From assembly GCA_020058355.1 (NCBI GenBank), contig JAGVEG010000089.1, forward strand, positions 1 to 8,243: a stretch of 8,243 bases of DNA, given 5' to 3'. Shown piece after piece: positions 1 to 5,141 of this stretch. The notes beneath the pieces were generated by a model. The model saw only the letters and a program-made list of their open reading frames with translations. It was not told the DNA's origin and did not search any database. The first letter of the stretch is position 1. Every line of letters begins with the position of its first letter. The position numbers and the translations under genes are program-made. This DNA is from Candidatus Berkelbacteria bacterium. GTDB taxonomy: Bacteria > Patescibacteriota > UBA1384 > CAILIB01.

Positions 1-242
1 AGGAAGCGTGCTTCCACGCAGGCAGAGTAGATGCCGCCAAAGTCGAATGTAGTACTGCCATCGAGCGCCTTCATCTCGGTGCTAATGCGCCCGCCAACCC
101 GAAGGTCGTTGGTTACCGTGCCGACGCCCCAATCGTCAGAAGCATGACACCAGGTGGCAATTGCTGCAGGGGTATTCCAGTACTCCCAAGCGGCGTCAAC
201 GGAAACAGGAACGGTTGTTCGTACCGTTAGTTTTGTGCTCAT
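1..242 (-). CDS. SRPBCC/AHSA1-family protein, C-terminus cut by window edge
   Basis: The first 80 codons are visible, beginning MSTKLTVRTTVPVSVDAAWEYW, and the frame runs open to the window edge. The pattern is that of the START-like SRPBCC (AHSA1/ActHA1) fold: a first beta strand (KLTVRTTVPVS), a helix with W at residues 19 and 22, an 'AIATWCHASDDW' stretch like the family's 'WW..P..W', then VGGRISTEM and FDFGGIYSACVEARF, matching the family's GG.....(F)..G.Y..V.P..R. Such proteins bind small hydrophobic ligands or act as cochaperones, so the ligand cannot be read here. The ATG shares one base with the stop of the upstream VOC gene (TAATG, 244-240), so it is probably translated by coupling or reinitiation. 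The C-terminal half lies outside the window. I am confident of the superfamily, not of a function. Confidence 0.85.
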   Translation of the reverse strand, partial: MSTKLTVRTTVPVSVDAAWEYWNTPAAIATWCHASDDWGVGTVTNDLRVGGRISTEMKALDGSTTFDFGGIYSACVEARF

Positions 243-613
243 TACTGTGCAGCGATGTTTACCATCCAGTCGATGCCAAACTTGTCAGTAAGCTGGCCAA
301 AGGTGTCGCCCCAGCTTTCTGTCTGGAGATCCTGGGTAACCGTGCCGCCTTCTGCGAGCTTATGAAACACGGCGGTAATCACCTCGGCGTCATTCCCGTG
401 GAGTGACATACTGATCTGAGATGTCTCGTAAGGAGTTGTGCGAGTGCCATCGCTCCCCATGAACTCAACAAGGCCACCCTTAAGATCGGCGTGCATCAGT
501 CCGTTGCCATCCTGGTTAGGAAGGGTGTCCATGGTGCCACCAAAAATGCTGTGGTACCAAGTCATGGCCTCCAGGGCGTTACCGGTAAAGAAAAGGTAGG
601 GGCGAAGATACAT
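242..613 (-). CDS. VOC-family (PhnB/YjdN-like, glyoxalase fold) protein
   Basis: A 123-residue protein beginning MYLRPYLFFTGNALEAMTWYHSIFGG. This is the typical opening of PhnB-like VOC proteins (beta strand, then 'GN..EA..FY...FGG'). It continues with MHADLKGG (residues 40-47), the FMGSDG stretch (51-56) and the closing WGDTFGQLTDKFGIDWMVNI (101-120), the family's 'WGd.fG.l.DpfG..W.in' signature. The family includes glyoxalase/bleomycin-resistance-like and 3-demethylubiquinone-methyltransferase-like members. Most PhnB homologues have no proven substrate, so enzymatic function is open. It is slightly short for the family (usually about 135-150 aa) but both ends are intact. It is the first gene of a minus-strand pair with the SRPBCC gene, overlapping it by one base. 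No Shine-Dalgarno site precedes the ATG. TATACT boxes lie 25-43 bases upstream. Confidence 0.92.
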   Translation of the reverse strand: MYLRPYLFFTGNALEAMTWYHSIFGGTMDTLPNQDGNGLMHADLKGGLVEFMGSDGTRTTPYETSQISMSLHGNDAEVITAVFHKLAEGGTVTQDLQTESWGDTFGQLTDKFGIDWMVNIAAQ

Positions 614-638
614 GGTGGTGAGTTAGTTATCTTCCCTC

Positions 639-659
639 AGTATAGCTGCTAGTATAGCT
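639..659. promoter_or_regulatory. divergent promoter region with 9-bp direct repeat AGTATAGCT
   Basis: AGTATAGCT occurs at 639-647 and again at 651-659, a 12-base period, in the short gap between the divergent VOC gene and the small membrane-protein gene. Read on plus, each copy gives a TATAGC -10 box (641-646 and 653-658). Read on minus, each gives TATACT (644-639 and 656-651). The plus box at 641-646 would start RNA near 653, only about 9 bases before the ATG at 662. The 10-mer GCTAGTATAG in this region recurs at 1825-1834 before the GNAT gene. No convincing -35 boxes are seen, so this is inferred from -10 matches and position. Confidence 0.5.
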
Positions 660-661
660 TC

Positions 662-904
662 ATGAAATCACTTGAAGAACGCATTGCGGCATTGGAAGAA
701 CGAAACGCTCGGGTTGAGCGTGACAAGCGCTGGGAGGGAAGTCTATGGCGCAAGGTGAGCATTATGGTGCTCACCTATGCAGTTGTAGTTGCCTTCCTCT
801 TTGCTATTGACGCCAACTCCCCGTGGATTAACGCGATCGTGCCGGTAATCGGTTTTGGCTTGTCGACGCTCACCGTCTCGGTGCTGAAGCGGTCTTACCG
901 TTAG
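662..904 (+). CDS. small membrane protein, N-terminal coiled coil plus two TM segments
   Basis: An 80-residue protein. Residues 1-24 (MKSLEERIAALEERNARVER) form a charged heptad-like helix likely to make a short coiled coil. Two hydrophobic segments follow, about 31-48 (VSIMVLTYAVVVAFLFAI) and 55-75 (PWINAIVPVIGFGLSTLTVSV), then a basic KRSYR tail. The layout predicts both termini in the cytoplasm with a short external loop around DANSPW. I recall similar small hypothetical proteins with 'NPWINAIVPVIGF.LSTL' in candidate-phyla bacteria, but no function is known to me. It opens a tight run: the DUF2200 gene starts 4 bases after its TAG. No Shine-Dalgarno site is present, and the ATG lies just after the -10-like boxes at 641-658, suggesting a very short leader. 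Confidence 0.85.
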   Translation: MKSLEERIAALEERNARVERDKRWEGSLWRKVSIMVLTYAVVVAFLFAIDANSPWINAIVPVIGFGLSTLTVSVLKRSYR

Positions 905-908
905 TGCC

Positions 909-1298
909 ATGCAAGATGCGCGTGCAAAAGAGATGATCGAAAAGAGCCGCGGCCGCGTGGCTGGTTATTTGTTTGCGGATATCTACCGACTCTACCTTAC
1001 AAAGGTTACTCGAAAAGGGCGTACCGAAGACGAACTCATTGCTGTAATTTGCTGGTTGACTGGTCATACACAGGACTCGCTCCAGCAGGAGATCTCTGGA
1101 AGCGTTACCCTGCTTGGTTTCTTTGCCACTGCTCCATTACTAAACCCCGATGCAAGTAAGATCACCGGCGTTATCTGCGGCTATCGAATTGAGGACATCG
1201 AAGATGATTTTATGCGCAAGGTCCGCTACATGGACAAAATTGTGGATGACTTGGCCAAGGGGTGGAGCTTGGAGAAGGTGTTTCGAAAGGATCGTTAG
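909..1298 (+). CDS. DUF2200 family protein
   Basis: A 129-residue protein with the hallmarks of DUF2200. These are a KGRTEDEL turn (residues 36-43) followed by ICWLTGHTQ (47-55), a central FF..APLLNPDAS (71-83), and the strongly conserved block GVICGYRIEDIEDDFMRKVR (87-106) with YMDKIVDDLAKG (107-118) and a basic end. The family is a compact helical domain found in many bacteria, and its biochemical role is unknown. Two starts are possible: ATG 909, used here, or the in-frame ATG 933. The latter would begin MIEKSRGRV, closer to the usual family N-terminus; neither has a clear Shine-Dalgarno site. It sits 4 bases after the small membrane gene and 10 bases before the NUDIX gene, so the three are probably one transcript. 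GC is about 48% by hand count over 961-1260, against about 38% in the following gene. Confidence 0.9.
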   Translation: MQDARAKEMIEKSRGRVAGYLFADIYRLYLTKVTRKGRTEDELIAVICWLTGHTQDSLQQEISGSVTLLGFFATAPLLNPDASKITGVICGYRIEDIEDDFMRKVRYMDKIVDDLAKGWSLEKVFRKDR

Positions 1299-1308
1299 AA
1301 ATAGTGAA

Positions 1309-1791
1309 ATGAAGCAAGAAATTAGATTTAAGACCGAGGACTCTAATTATTACAATCGAGCTGTAGGAATTATTAAGCACAACGACAGATTCCTCGTCAT
1401 GAATGTGAATAATGGACCCTACTATCACCTTCCGGGTGGGCATATTGAACTAGGTGAAGACTCTACCACTGCCATCTCAAGAGAAATCAAAGAAGAACTA
1501 GATTATACCGTTAAGCACGTACATCTATTCTGTATACAAGAGAATTTTTATGCGAAAAACGGGACTTCTCAACATGGAGTAGAATACTACTACCGTATTG
1601 AGCTAGTAGAAGATGTTGACACCGTTGATAGGGAAGTTATGGAACTAGATCGCGGTGAAGAAAAGCACCTGTTTATTAAGTGGGTTACTGTTGATGAACT
1701 AAAAGAAATAGATCTTAAGCCGTTCACCGTTAAGGATTTAATTGTGAACGACAATTTGGACACGTTAACACATATCATCAAGCATGATTGA
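1309..1791 (+). CDS. NUDIX hydrolase
   Basis: A 160-residue single-domain NUDIX protein. The Nudix box is clear: LPGG at 41-44, then G44-x5-E50-x7-R58-E59-I60-x-E62-E63-L64-D65-Y66. The metal-binding REIKEE core is intact, but the usual final glycine is aspartate (D65), a tolerated though less common variant. Such enzymes hydrolyse a nucleoside diphosphate linked to another moiety (for example ADP-ribose, dNTPs, NDP-sugars or capped nucleotides). The substrate cannot be told from the sequence. The open frame extends upstream to 1150, but that part is antisense-like shadow inside the DUF2200 gene. ATG 1309 fits the fold, which starts with a short strand before RAVGIIKHNDRFLVM (17-31). By hand count 1321-1800 is about 38% GC with many AGA, CTA and ATT codons, distinctly more AT-rich than the gene before it, which suggests a different origin. 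Confidence 0.95.
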   Translation: MKQEIRFKTEDSNYYNRAVGIIKHNDRFLVMNVNNGPYYHLPGGHIELGEDSTTAISREIKEELDYTVKHVHLFCIQENFYAKNGTSQHGVEYYYRIELVEDVDTVDREVMELDRGEEKHLFIKWVTVDELKEIDLKPFTVKDLIVNDNLDTLTHIIKHD

Positions 1792-1854
1792 CGAATTGTA
1801 ATTCCGCCCTACATGATCGCAAGGGCTAGTATAGGTGATTGCAAGGAATGACTG

Positions 1855-1863
1855 TGCTATAGT
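1855..1863 (+). promoter_or_regulatory. extended -10 promoter of the GNAT gene, giving a leaderless mRNA
   Basis: TGCTATAGT is an extended -10 (TG at 1855-1856, TATAGT at 1858-1863). Counting seven bases from the hexamer end puts the predicted RNA start at 1870, exactly the A of the ATG, so the mRNA would be leaderless. No Shine-Dalgarno site lies before the ATG. TTGCAA at 1839-1844 is only 13 bases upstream, too close for a standard -35. A second -10-like GCTAGTATAG lies at 1825-1834. Confidence 0.6.
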
Positions 1864-1869
1864 CCTCCC

Positions 1870-2307
1870 ATGGAACAAATAATAAACATCGCCGAACTCG
1901 ATGCGGGGGTCCGCGCTGCTTTTTCAGAGCGGGAATGGAAGATTGCTGACGAGCAGCAGTGGGGTGCAAGTAAGCCTAAATTTGAAACTCACAGTATTGA
2001 GCGTGCCCTCACCATTGATGGGGTCTTGATCGGGTACATCAAAGGCTCTACCGAGCTTGGAGTTGCCCACATTGACTCACTCATTGTTGGGAGCGAGTTT
2101 CAGGGACGGGGCCACGCCAAGAAGCTCGTTAGAGATTTTGAGGCTGAAGCACTACGCCTCGGTTGCCATAAGGTACTACTAGAGACGGGTGCTACCTGGC
2201 CTGCGCGACATGTCTACGAGCGACTTGGCTACACGCTTGTAGCTACACTGAAAAACCACTTTAATCATCAGGACTTCCTACTCTTTGAAAAGAGCTTGGA
2301 ATCCTAG
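1870..2307 (+). CDS. GNAT-family N-acetyltransferase
   Basis: A 145-residue acetyltransferase of the GNAT fold. Motif A spans AHIDSLIVGSEFQGRGHAKK (residues 66-85) with the acetyl-CoA pyrophosphate loop Q78-G-R-G81-H-A83, followed by the helix LVRDFEAEALRLGCHKVLLETG (86-107). Motif B is ARHVYERLGYTLVATLKN (112-129), including the frequent VYERLGY. The protein ends in FLLFEKSL, the last strand. The N-terminal substrate-binding region (roughly 1-60) is unlike any subgroup I can name, so the acceptor (amine, amino acid, drug or protein N-terminus) is unknown. It is a single-gene unit with its own leaderless-type promoter, a probable terminator directly after it, and a convergent SRPBCC gene downstream. 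Confidence 0.93.
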   Translation: MEQIINIAELDAGVRAAFSEREWKIADEQQWGASKPKFETHSIERALTIDGVLIGYIKGSTELGVAHIDSLIVGSEFQGRGHAKKLVRDFEAEALRLGCHKVLLETGATWPARHVYERLGYTLVATLKNHFNHQDFLLFEKSLES

Positions 2308-2320
2308 ATGTCACTACCTT

Positions 2321-2348
2321 GCTCCACCTCGTGGGGAGCTCTTATTTT
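2321..2348 (+). terminator. probable intrinsic terminator of the GNAT gene
   Basis: GCTCCAC, loop CTC, GTGGGGAGC (2321-2339) folds into a GC-rich stem with a two-base bulge. It is followed on plus by TCTTATTTT (2340-2348), a modest U-run. It lies 14 bases after the GNAT stop. The U-tract overlaps the TAA stop of the convergent SRPBCC gene. On minus no T-run follows, so I see no terminator for that gene. Confidence 0.45.
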
Positions 2349-2785
2349 GTGGCGTGGTTTTCCGCTAACTCACGCACCACAGCGAATGCTTGTGGGTAGC
2401 GTTCTTGCATCATTTCTACCAACTCCTCGGGCACATCAACAGTGACCGAGAGGGTGGTCACCCCATTTTCCTCAGTAAGTATGTAGCGCTCCTCGCCGCC
2501 AGTCCATTCATCTTCACGATTCGCGGTTCCAGTTTCCATGGTATCTACTTCGTGTAAAAAGCTAATCAGCTCATAAGGGACAAAGTCTTTCACTAAACTC
2601 GTTACGCCATAGCCAGATGAGCCCGAGATAAATTGCACCTGCGCACCTTCTTCCAGGGTACCGACCATGTAGGTTCCTTCATCGATAACGTTTGTCCACT
2701 GACGAAATGTCGCATCGTCCCAGAGTGCGTGCCAGACGTTCCCGCGCGGTGCGTGGATTTTGGTGGTGAAGTGGAGTGGTTGCAT
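2342..2785 (-). CDS. SRPBCC/AHSA1-domain protein
   Basis: A complete 147-residue START-like protein. It opens with a strand and conserved APRGNVWHALWDDATFRQWT (residues 12-31), the family's 'P...VW.aL.d...f..W'. It continues with a GTLEEGAQVQF segment (42-52), FVPYELISFLHE (67-78), an acidic DEWTGGEERYILTEENGVT region (92-110) and a long C-terminal amphipathic helix (VPEELVEMMQERYPQAFAVVRELAENH). AHSA1-like proteins bind hydrophobic ligands or assist chaperones, and the ligand here is unknown. It belongs to the same superfamily as the partial gene at 1-242 but is too diverged to be a recent duplicate. It is divergent from the membrane-protein gene at 2915, and the two probably share the palindromic -10 at 2842-2851. 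No Shine-Dalgarno site precedes the ATG. Confidence 0.9.
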   Translation of the reverse strand: MQPLHFTTKIHAPRGNVWHALWDDATFRQWTNVIDEGTYMVGTLEEGAQVQFISGSSGYGVTSLVKDFVPYELISFLHEVDTMETGTANREDEWTGGEERYILTEENGVTTLSVTVDVPEELVEMMQERYPQAFAVVRELAENHATK

Positions 2786-2841
2786 GACTGAGTTTGCGGA
2801 AATGAGTTCAATGTATCTGGTGGTATTATTATGGGCTAGAT

Positions 2842-2851
2842 ATTATATAAT
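2842..2851. promoter_or_regulatory. palindromic -10 element, back-to-back promoters
   Basis: ATTATATAAT is a perfect 10-base palindrome. It holds a consensus TATAAT on plus (2846-2851, predicted start about 2858, toward the membrane protein) and on minus (2847-2842, predicted start about 2835, toward the SRPBCC gene). RNA polymerase could be seated in only one orientation at a time, so the two transcripts would compete. No good -35 box is apparent on either side. A second plus-strand TATATT at 2874-2879 lies closer to the possible TTG start at 2888. Confidence 0.55.
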
Positions 2852-2914
2852 CGTACACTGGCTACCTAGTCCTTATATTTTACAAGATTGATTTTTGAGA
2901 TCACTCTTAGATAT

Positions 2915-3469
2915 ATGCTACAAAAGATATCATCTCAGAATAGGCTGCCACATACAGTAAGTGTGAACCTCTTCATTTTAGTATTTGTTTTACAATTATT
3001 CATTTCTATAAAAAGTCTTCAAGTCGGCGATCCGTACGGGGCAATGCTAATCTTCTTGTTTTCTGTGCCGGCATTCATGATGGTCTGTGGGATTTTTAGA
3101 GAAGAATATGATGTTAAGAAGCGAAGATCGCTCATTATTGCTCATATCATAACAGTAATAATGTTTACCGGGGTATGGGCATTATTGATTCCTGGGGCAG
3201 GTTTATTCTTGCTATTGTCCATTAGAGACACTGCGGGGGGTTACGCACTATTGTCTACAGCTCTCTCTGCGACGGCCTTCTTTGCGGCAAATACGATTTG
3301 GCAGTCAAGGGCATCCGTCGGGGTTAGTCCGTATGTGAAATTATTTAAGAACGTAAGATCAATATCGGGGGTTGTTTTTCTTGGAGTGATCCTTGTCGTT
3401 GGTTTCGTGCTTATACGTAAGAACATTGACGAAAATCAATATTCTCCGTTTCCAAGTTCCAGATTCTGA
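2915..3469 (+). CDS. unrecognised multi-pass membrane protein
   Basis: A 184-residue hydrophobic protein that I do not recognise. Counting from ATG 2915, likely transmembrane stretches are about 15-33 (VSVNLFILVFVLQLFISIK), 42-60 (GAMLIFLFSVPAFMMVCGI), 72-103 (long enough for one bent or two short segments, with a PGAG turn), 109-128 (GYALLSTALSATAFFAANTI) and 150-167 (ISGVVFLGVILVVGFVLI). Charged loops REEYDVKKRR (62-71) and VKLFKNVR (141-148) are presumably cytoplasmic. The tail NIDENQYSPFPSSRF is hydrophilic. No catalytic or transport motif is seen. An in-frame TTG at 2888 would add nine residues; a TATATT box (2874-2879) would place an RNA start about two bases before it, so that start cannot be excluded. 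GC is about 38% by hand count over 2941-3180, AT-rich like the NUDIX gene. Confidence 0.75.
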   Translation: MLQKISSQNRLPHTVSVNLFILVFVLQLFISIKSLQVGDPYGAMLIFLFSVPAFMMVCGIFREEYDVKKRRSLIIAHIITVIMFTGVWALLIPGAGLFLLLSIRDTAGGYALLSTALSATAFFAANTIWQSRASVGVSPYVKLFKNVRSISGVVFLGVILVVGFVLIRKNIDENQYSPFPSSRF

Positions 3470-3512
3470 ATCTGAAGACAGTATTCACATGGGTTGTAGG
3501 GAGGTCCACACA

Positions 3513-3543
3513 TTTACACAGAGGCTTTCTTCTCTGCTAAAAT
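3513..3543 (+). promoter_or_regulatory. promoter of the DUF3137-like gene, near-leaderless
   Basis: The extended -10 TGCTAAAAT (TG 3535-3536, TAAAAT 3538-3543) is preceded by TTTACA (3513-3518) with a 19-base spacer. The predicted RNA start near 3550 is two bases before the ATG at 3552, and there is no Shine-Dalgarno site. This is the same arrangement as the GNAT and sigma genes. Confidence 0.6.
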
Positions 3544-3551
3544 CTTAAAAT

Positions 3552-4556
3552 ATGGACACGAACAACAACCAAGTATGGTGGGATCCAATAAAAGGCTCAA
3601 TCTTCCGATCAGAGGTGAATAAGGAGCGGTGGGATAGTGAGGAGCAGTCCCTACATGAGCAGTACAAACCAGGTAGTAGCTTTCCTGATGAGAATCTTCC
3701 CTTACAAGCGTCCGGAGGCCTTCTTGATAAGGCACTTACGTGGTTTTCGGGGAGGATCGTAAAGAGTGTTGCTGGAGCGGGAGACCCGAGTAAAATGCTC
3801 AATGCGCTTACTCCATCGCTCCTTGGTATCGTTACTCCAATTGCGGGATCAGCTAACGCCATTGGGGCAATTGCACTTGATTCTGGCTGGGGTTTTCAGG
3901 CACTTGATCACTCGGAGCGGGCGCGAGCTACATCTCAACTACTTGGTGAGAAAAGGATTGAAGACACTCTGGGTGTCCGGGTTATGTTTGGAGGGGGAAG
4001 AGTCACGGGTAACGCTGATTTCATGCTACTCACTAATCAGGTATGGGGTGAGAGTATCGTGCAGAACACTACTATCTCTTGGTTTAGTTGCGACAAGCCT
4101 CGAGGCATTACTGAGATTACTAGTCCTTCACAGGAGCGCACATTCTTTTTCCATATCACCTCGAAGCGAAATGTCTTTTTTGAGCTGGTACCAGAGCCGC
4201 TTTTTGCTATGCGGAAAGACTGGCAATTCGAGTCCGCGGAGTTTAACAGCCTTTTCTCAATCAGATTGCACGAGGGTGAGACACCGCGCGCCATCTACGA
4301 AGTACTAACACCATCAGCAATTGAGGTGCTGCAAAATTGGGTGCGAGAACTTGGGTCGGTCACAGTACGCTATCAGCCGGGTATTCTCATGGTAACACCA
4401 AGCAATCCGATGCCCATCCCTGAAGGAGAATTCACAAGGTCTGATACGGGTGAGTATTCATTTAACACCAAGCAAGAAGATCGAGATCATGCCGAGGCAT
4501 ATATTGATGCACATCTTGGCTGTGCAATAGCATTTCTGGCAGCGAGTGATATCTAG
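3552..4556 (+). CDS. DUF3137-like soluble protein
   Basis: A 334-residue protein. The segment WQFESAEFNSLFSIRLHEGE (224-243) followed by YEVLTPSAIEVLQNWVREL (249-267) and YQPGILMVTPS (274-284) matches the pattern of DUF3137 proteins ('lEs.eFn..F.v...d...a...LTP..me.l..l', then a strand 'g.l.va'). That family has no established function. Members I know usually begin with two membrane segments. Here the N-terminus (1-60) is polar, with a WW pair and many charged residues, and only residues about 83-113 are weakly hydrophobic, so the protein is probably cytosolic or peripheral. The middle (139-215) alternates strands, including RTFFFHITSKRNVFFELVPE. It has its own near-leaderless promoter and ends 54 bases before the sigma-factor ATG. 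The family call is by pattern memory and moderately secure; the gene itself is secure. Confidence 0.8.
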   Translation: MDTNNNQVWWDPIKGSIFRSEVNKERWDSEEQSLHEQYKPGSSFPDENLPLQASGGLLDKALTWFSGRIVKSVAGAGDPSKMLNALTPSLLGIVTPIAGSANAIGAIALDSGWGFQALDHSERARATSQLLGEKRIEDTLGVRVMFGGGRVTGNADFMLLTNQVWGESIVQNTTISWFSCDKPRGITEITSPSQERTFFFHITSKRNVFFELVPEPLFAMRKDWQFESAEFNSLFSIRLHEGETPRAIYEVLTPSAIEVLQNWVRELGSVTVRYQPGILMVTPSNPMPIPEGEFTRSDTGEYSFNTKQEDRDHAEAYIDAHLGCAIAFLAASDI

Positions 4557-4597
4557 GGTTTGTTAGCGATTGTTACGTTTTCCCGCGTGGCATCGTA

Positions 4598-4603
4598 TAT
4601 ATT
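4598..4603 (+). promoter_or_regulatory. probable -10 of the ECF sigma/anti-sigma operon
   Basis: TATATT ends seven bases before position 4610, one base upstream of the ATG at 4611, again predicting an almost leaderless transcript. GAGG lies directly against the ATG, too close to serve as a Shine-Dalgarno site. A TTAC (4573-4576) and CGTA (4594-4597) pair, 17 bases apart, is faintly like an ECF-type -35/-10 that could mean autoregulation, but this is weak. Confidence 0.4.
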
Positions 4604-4610
4604 AGTGAGG

Positions 4611-5141
4611 ATGAATGAGACCCAACTGCACAACCAGATTCAAAGCGTGCTTCGGGGCAATCCGGATGCTTTTGAGCCGATTTATCTGGCGTATATTCAG
4701 CAGGTCTACCGGTACTGTCGCGGCCACATGGCAAATGATCATGATGCCGAGGACGTCACCGCTCAGGTTTTCCTCAAGGTCTACACACTCCTTCCTCGCT
4801 TCTCTCCACAAAAGTCATCATTCCGTACTTGGGTGTATCAGATAAGTCGTACGGTGGTGATTGATTATGCTCGAAGCCTCAAGTCGCTTCATGAACTTCC
4901 TGAAGATCATGAAGTGCCACACAAGACTCACTTTGAGCACCAGGTAGAGGCCCGCATGACGGTAGAGCAAATTCTTCAACCACTTCGTTTTGACGAGCGT
5001 GAGCTCTGCTGGCTTCGGTGGGCTGAAGGGTTCTCCACGCAAGAAATTGCCGGCATTGTGGGAAGGAGTGAAGCAGCGGTGAAAATGCATCTTTCACGCC
5101 TACGAACCACCTTACGATCCCTTGAAAGTACAACGGTATGA
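4611..5141 (+). CDS. ECF-type RNA polymerase sigma factor (sigma-70 family)
   Basis: A 176-residue two-domain sigma factor. Region 2 covers about residues 19-88: DAFEPIYLAYIQQVYRYCRG, DAEDVTAQVFLKVYTLLPRF (the acidic core-binding and -10-recognition helix) and FRTWVYQISRTVVIDYAR. A short charged linker (89-114) leads to region 4 (116-170), with FDERELCWLRWAEGFSTQEI and the helix-turn-helix EIAGIVGRSEAAVKMHLSRL (145-164) that reads the -35 element. There is no region 3 or long C-terminal extension, which is typical of ECF factors. ATG 4611 was chosen over an in-frame TTG at 4560 because the promoter lies between them and region 2 needs no more N-terminus. Its stop overlaps the start of the next gene (ATGA), indicating a co-translated sigma/regulator pair. 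Confidence 0.95.
   Translation: MNETQLHNQIQSVLRGNPDAFEPIYLAYIQQVYRYCRGHMANDHDAEDVTAQVFLKVYTLLPRFSPQKSSFRTWVYQISRTVVIDYARSLKSLHELPEDHEVPHKTHFEHQVEARMTVEQILQPLRFDERELCWLRWAEGFSTQEIAGIVGRSEAAVKMHLSRLRTTLRSLESTTV

Noticed and set aside
1150..1308. N-terminal extension of the NUDIX frame
   Set aside because: This part lies within the DUF2200 coding region in another frame, with a low-complexity W/R-rich translation. The NUDIX fold is complete from ATG 1309.
3460..3474. CAGATTC-T-GAATCTG palindrome at the end of the membrane-protein gene as a terminator
   Set aside because: The stem is AT-rich, the loop too tight for the full pairing, and no T-run follows on either strand.
3766..4308. 180-codon plus-strand frame inside the DUF3137-like gene
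   Set aside because: It is rich in Ser, Leu and Arg as expected of a shifted frame, has no start signals, and the main frame has a coherent family signature.
4560..4610. TTG start giving 17 extra residues on the sigma factor
   Set aside because: The likely promoter box 4598-4603 lies inside this extension and ECF region 2 is complete from ATG 4611.
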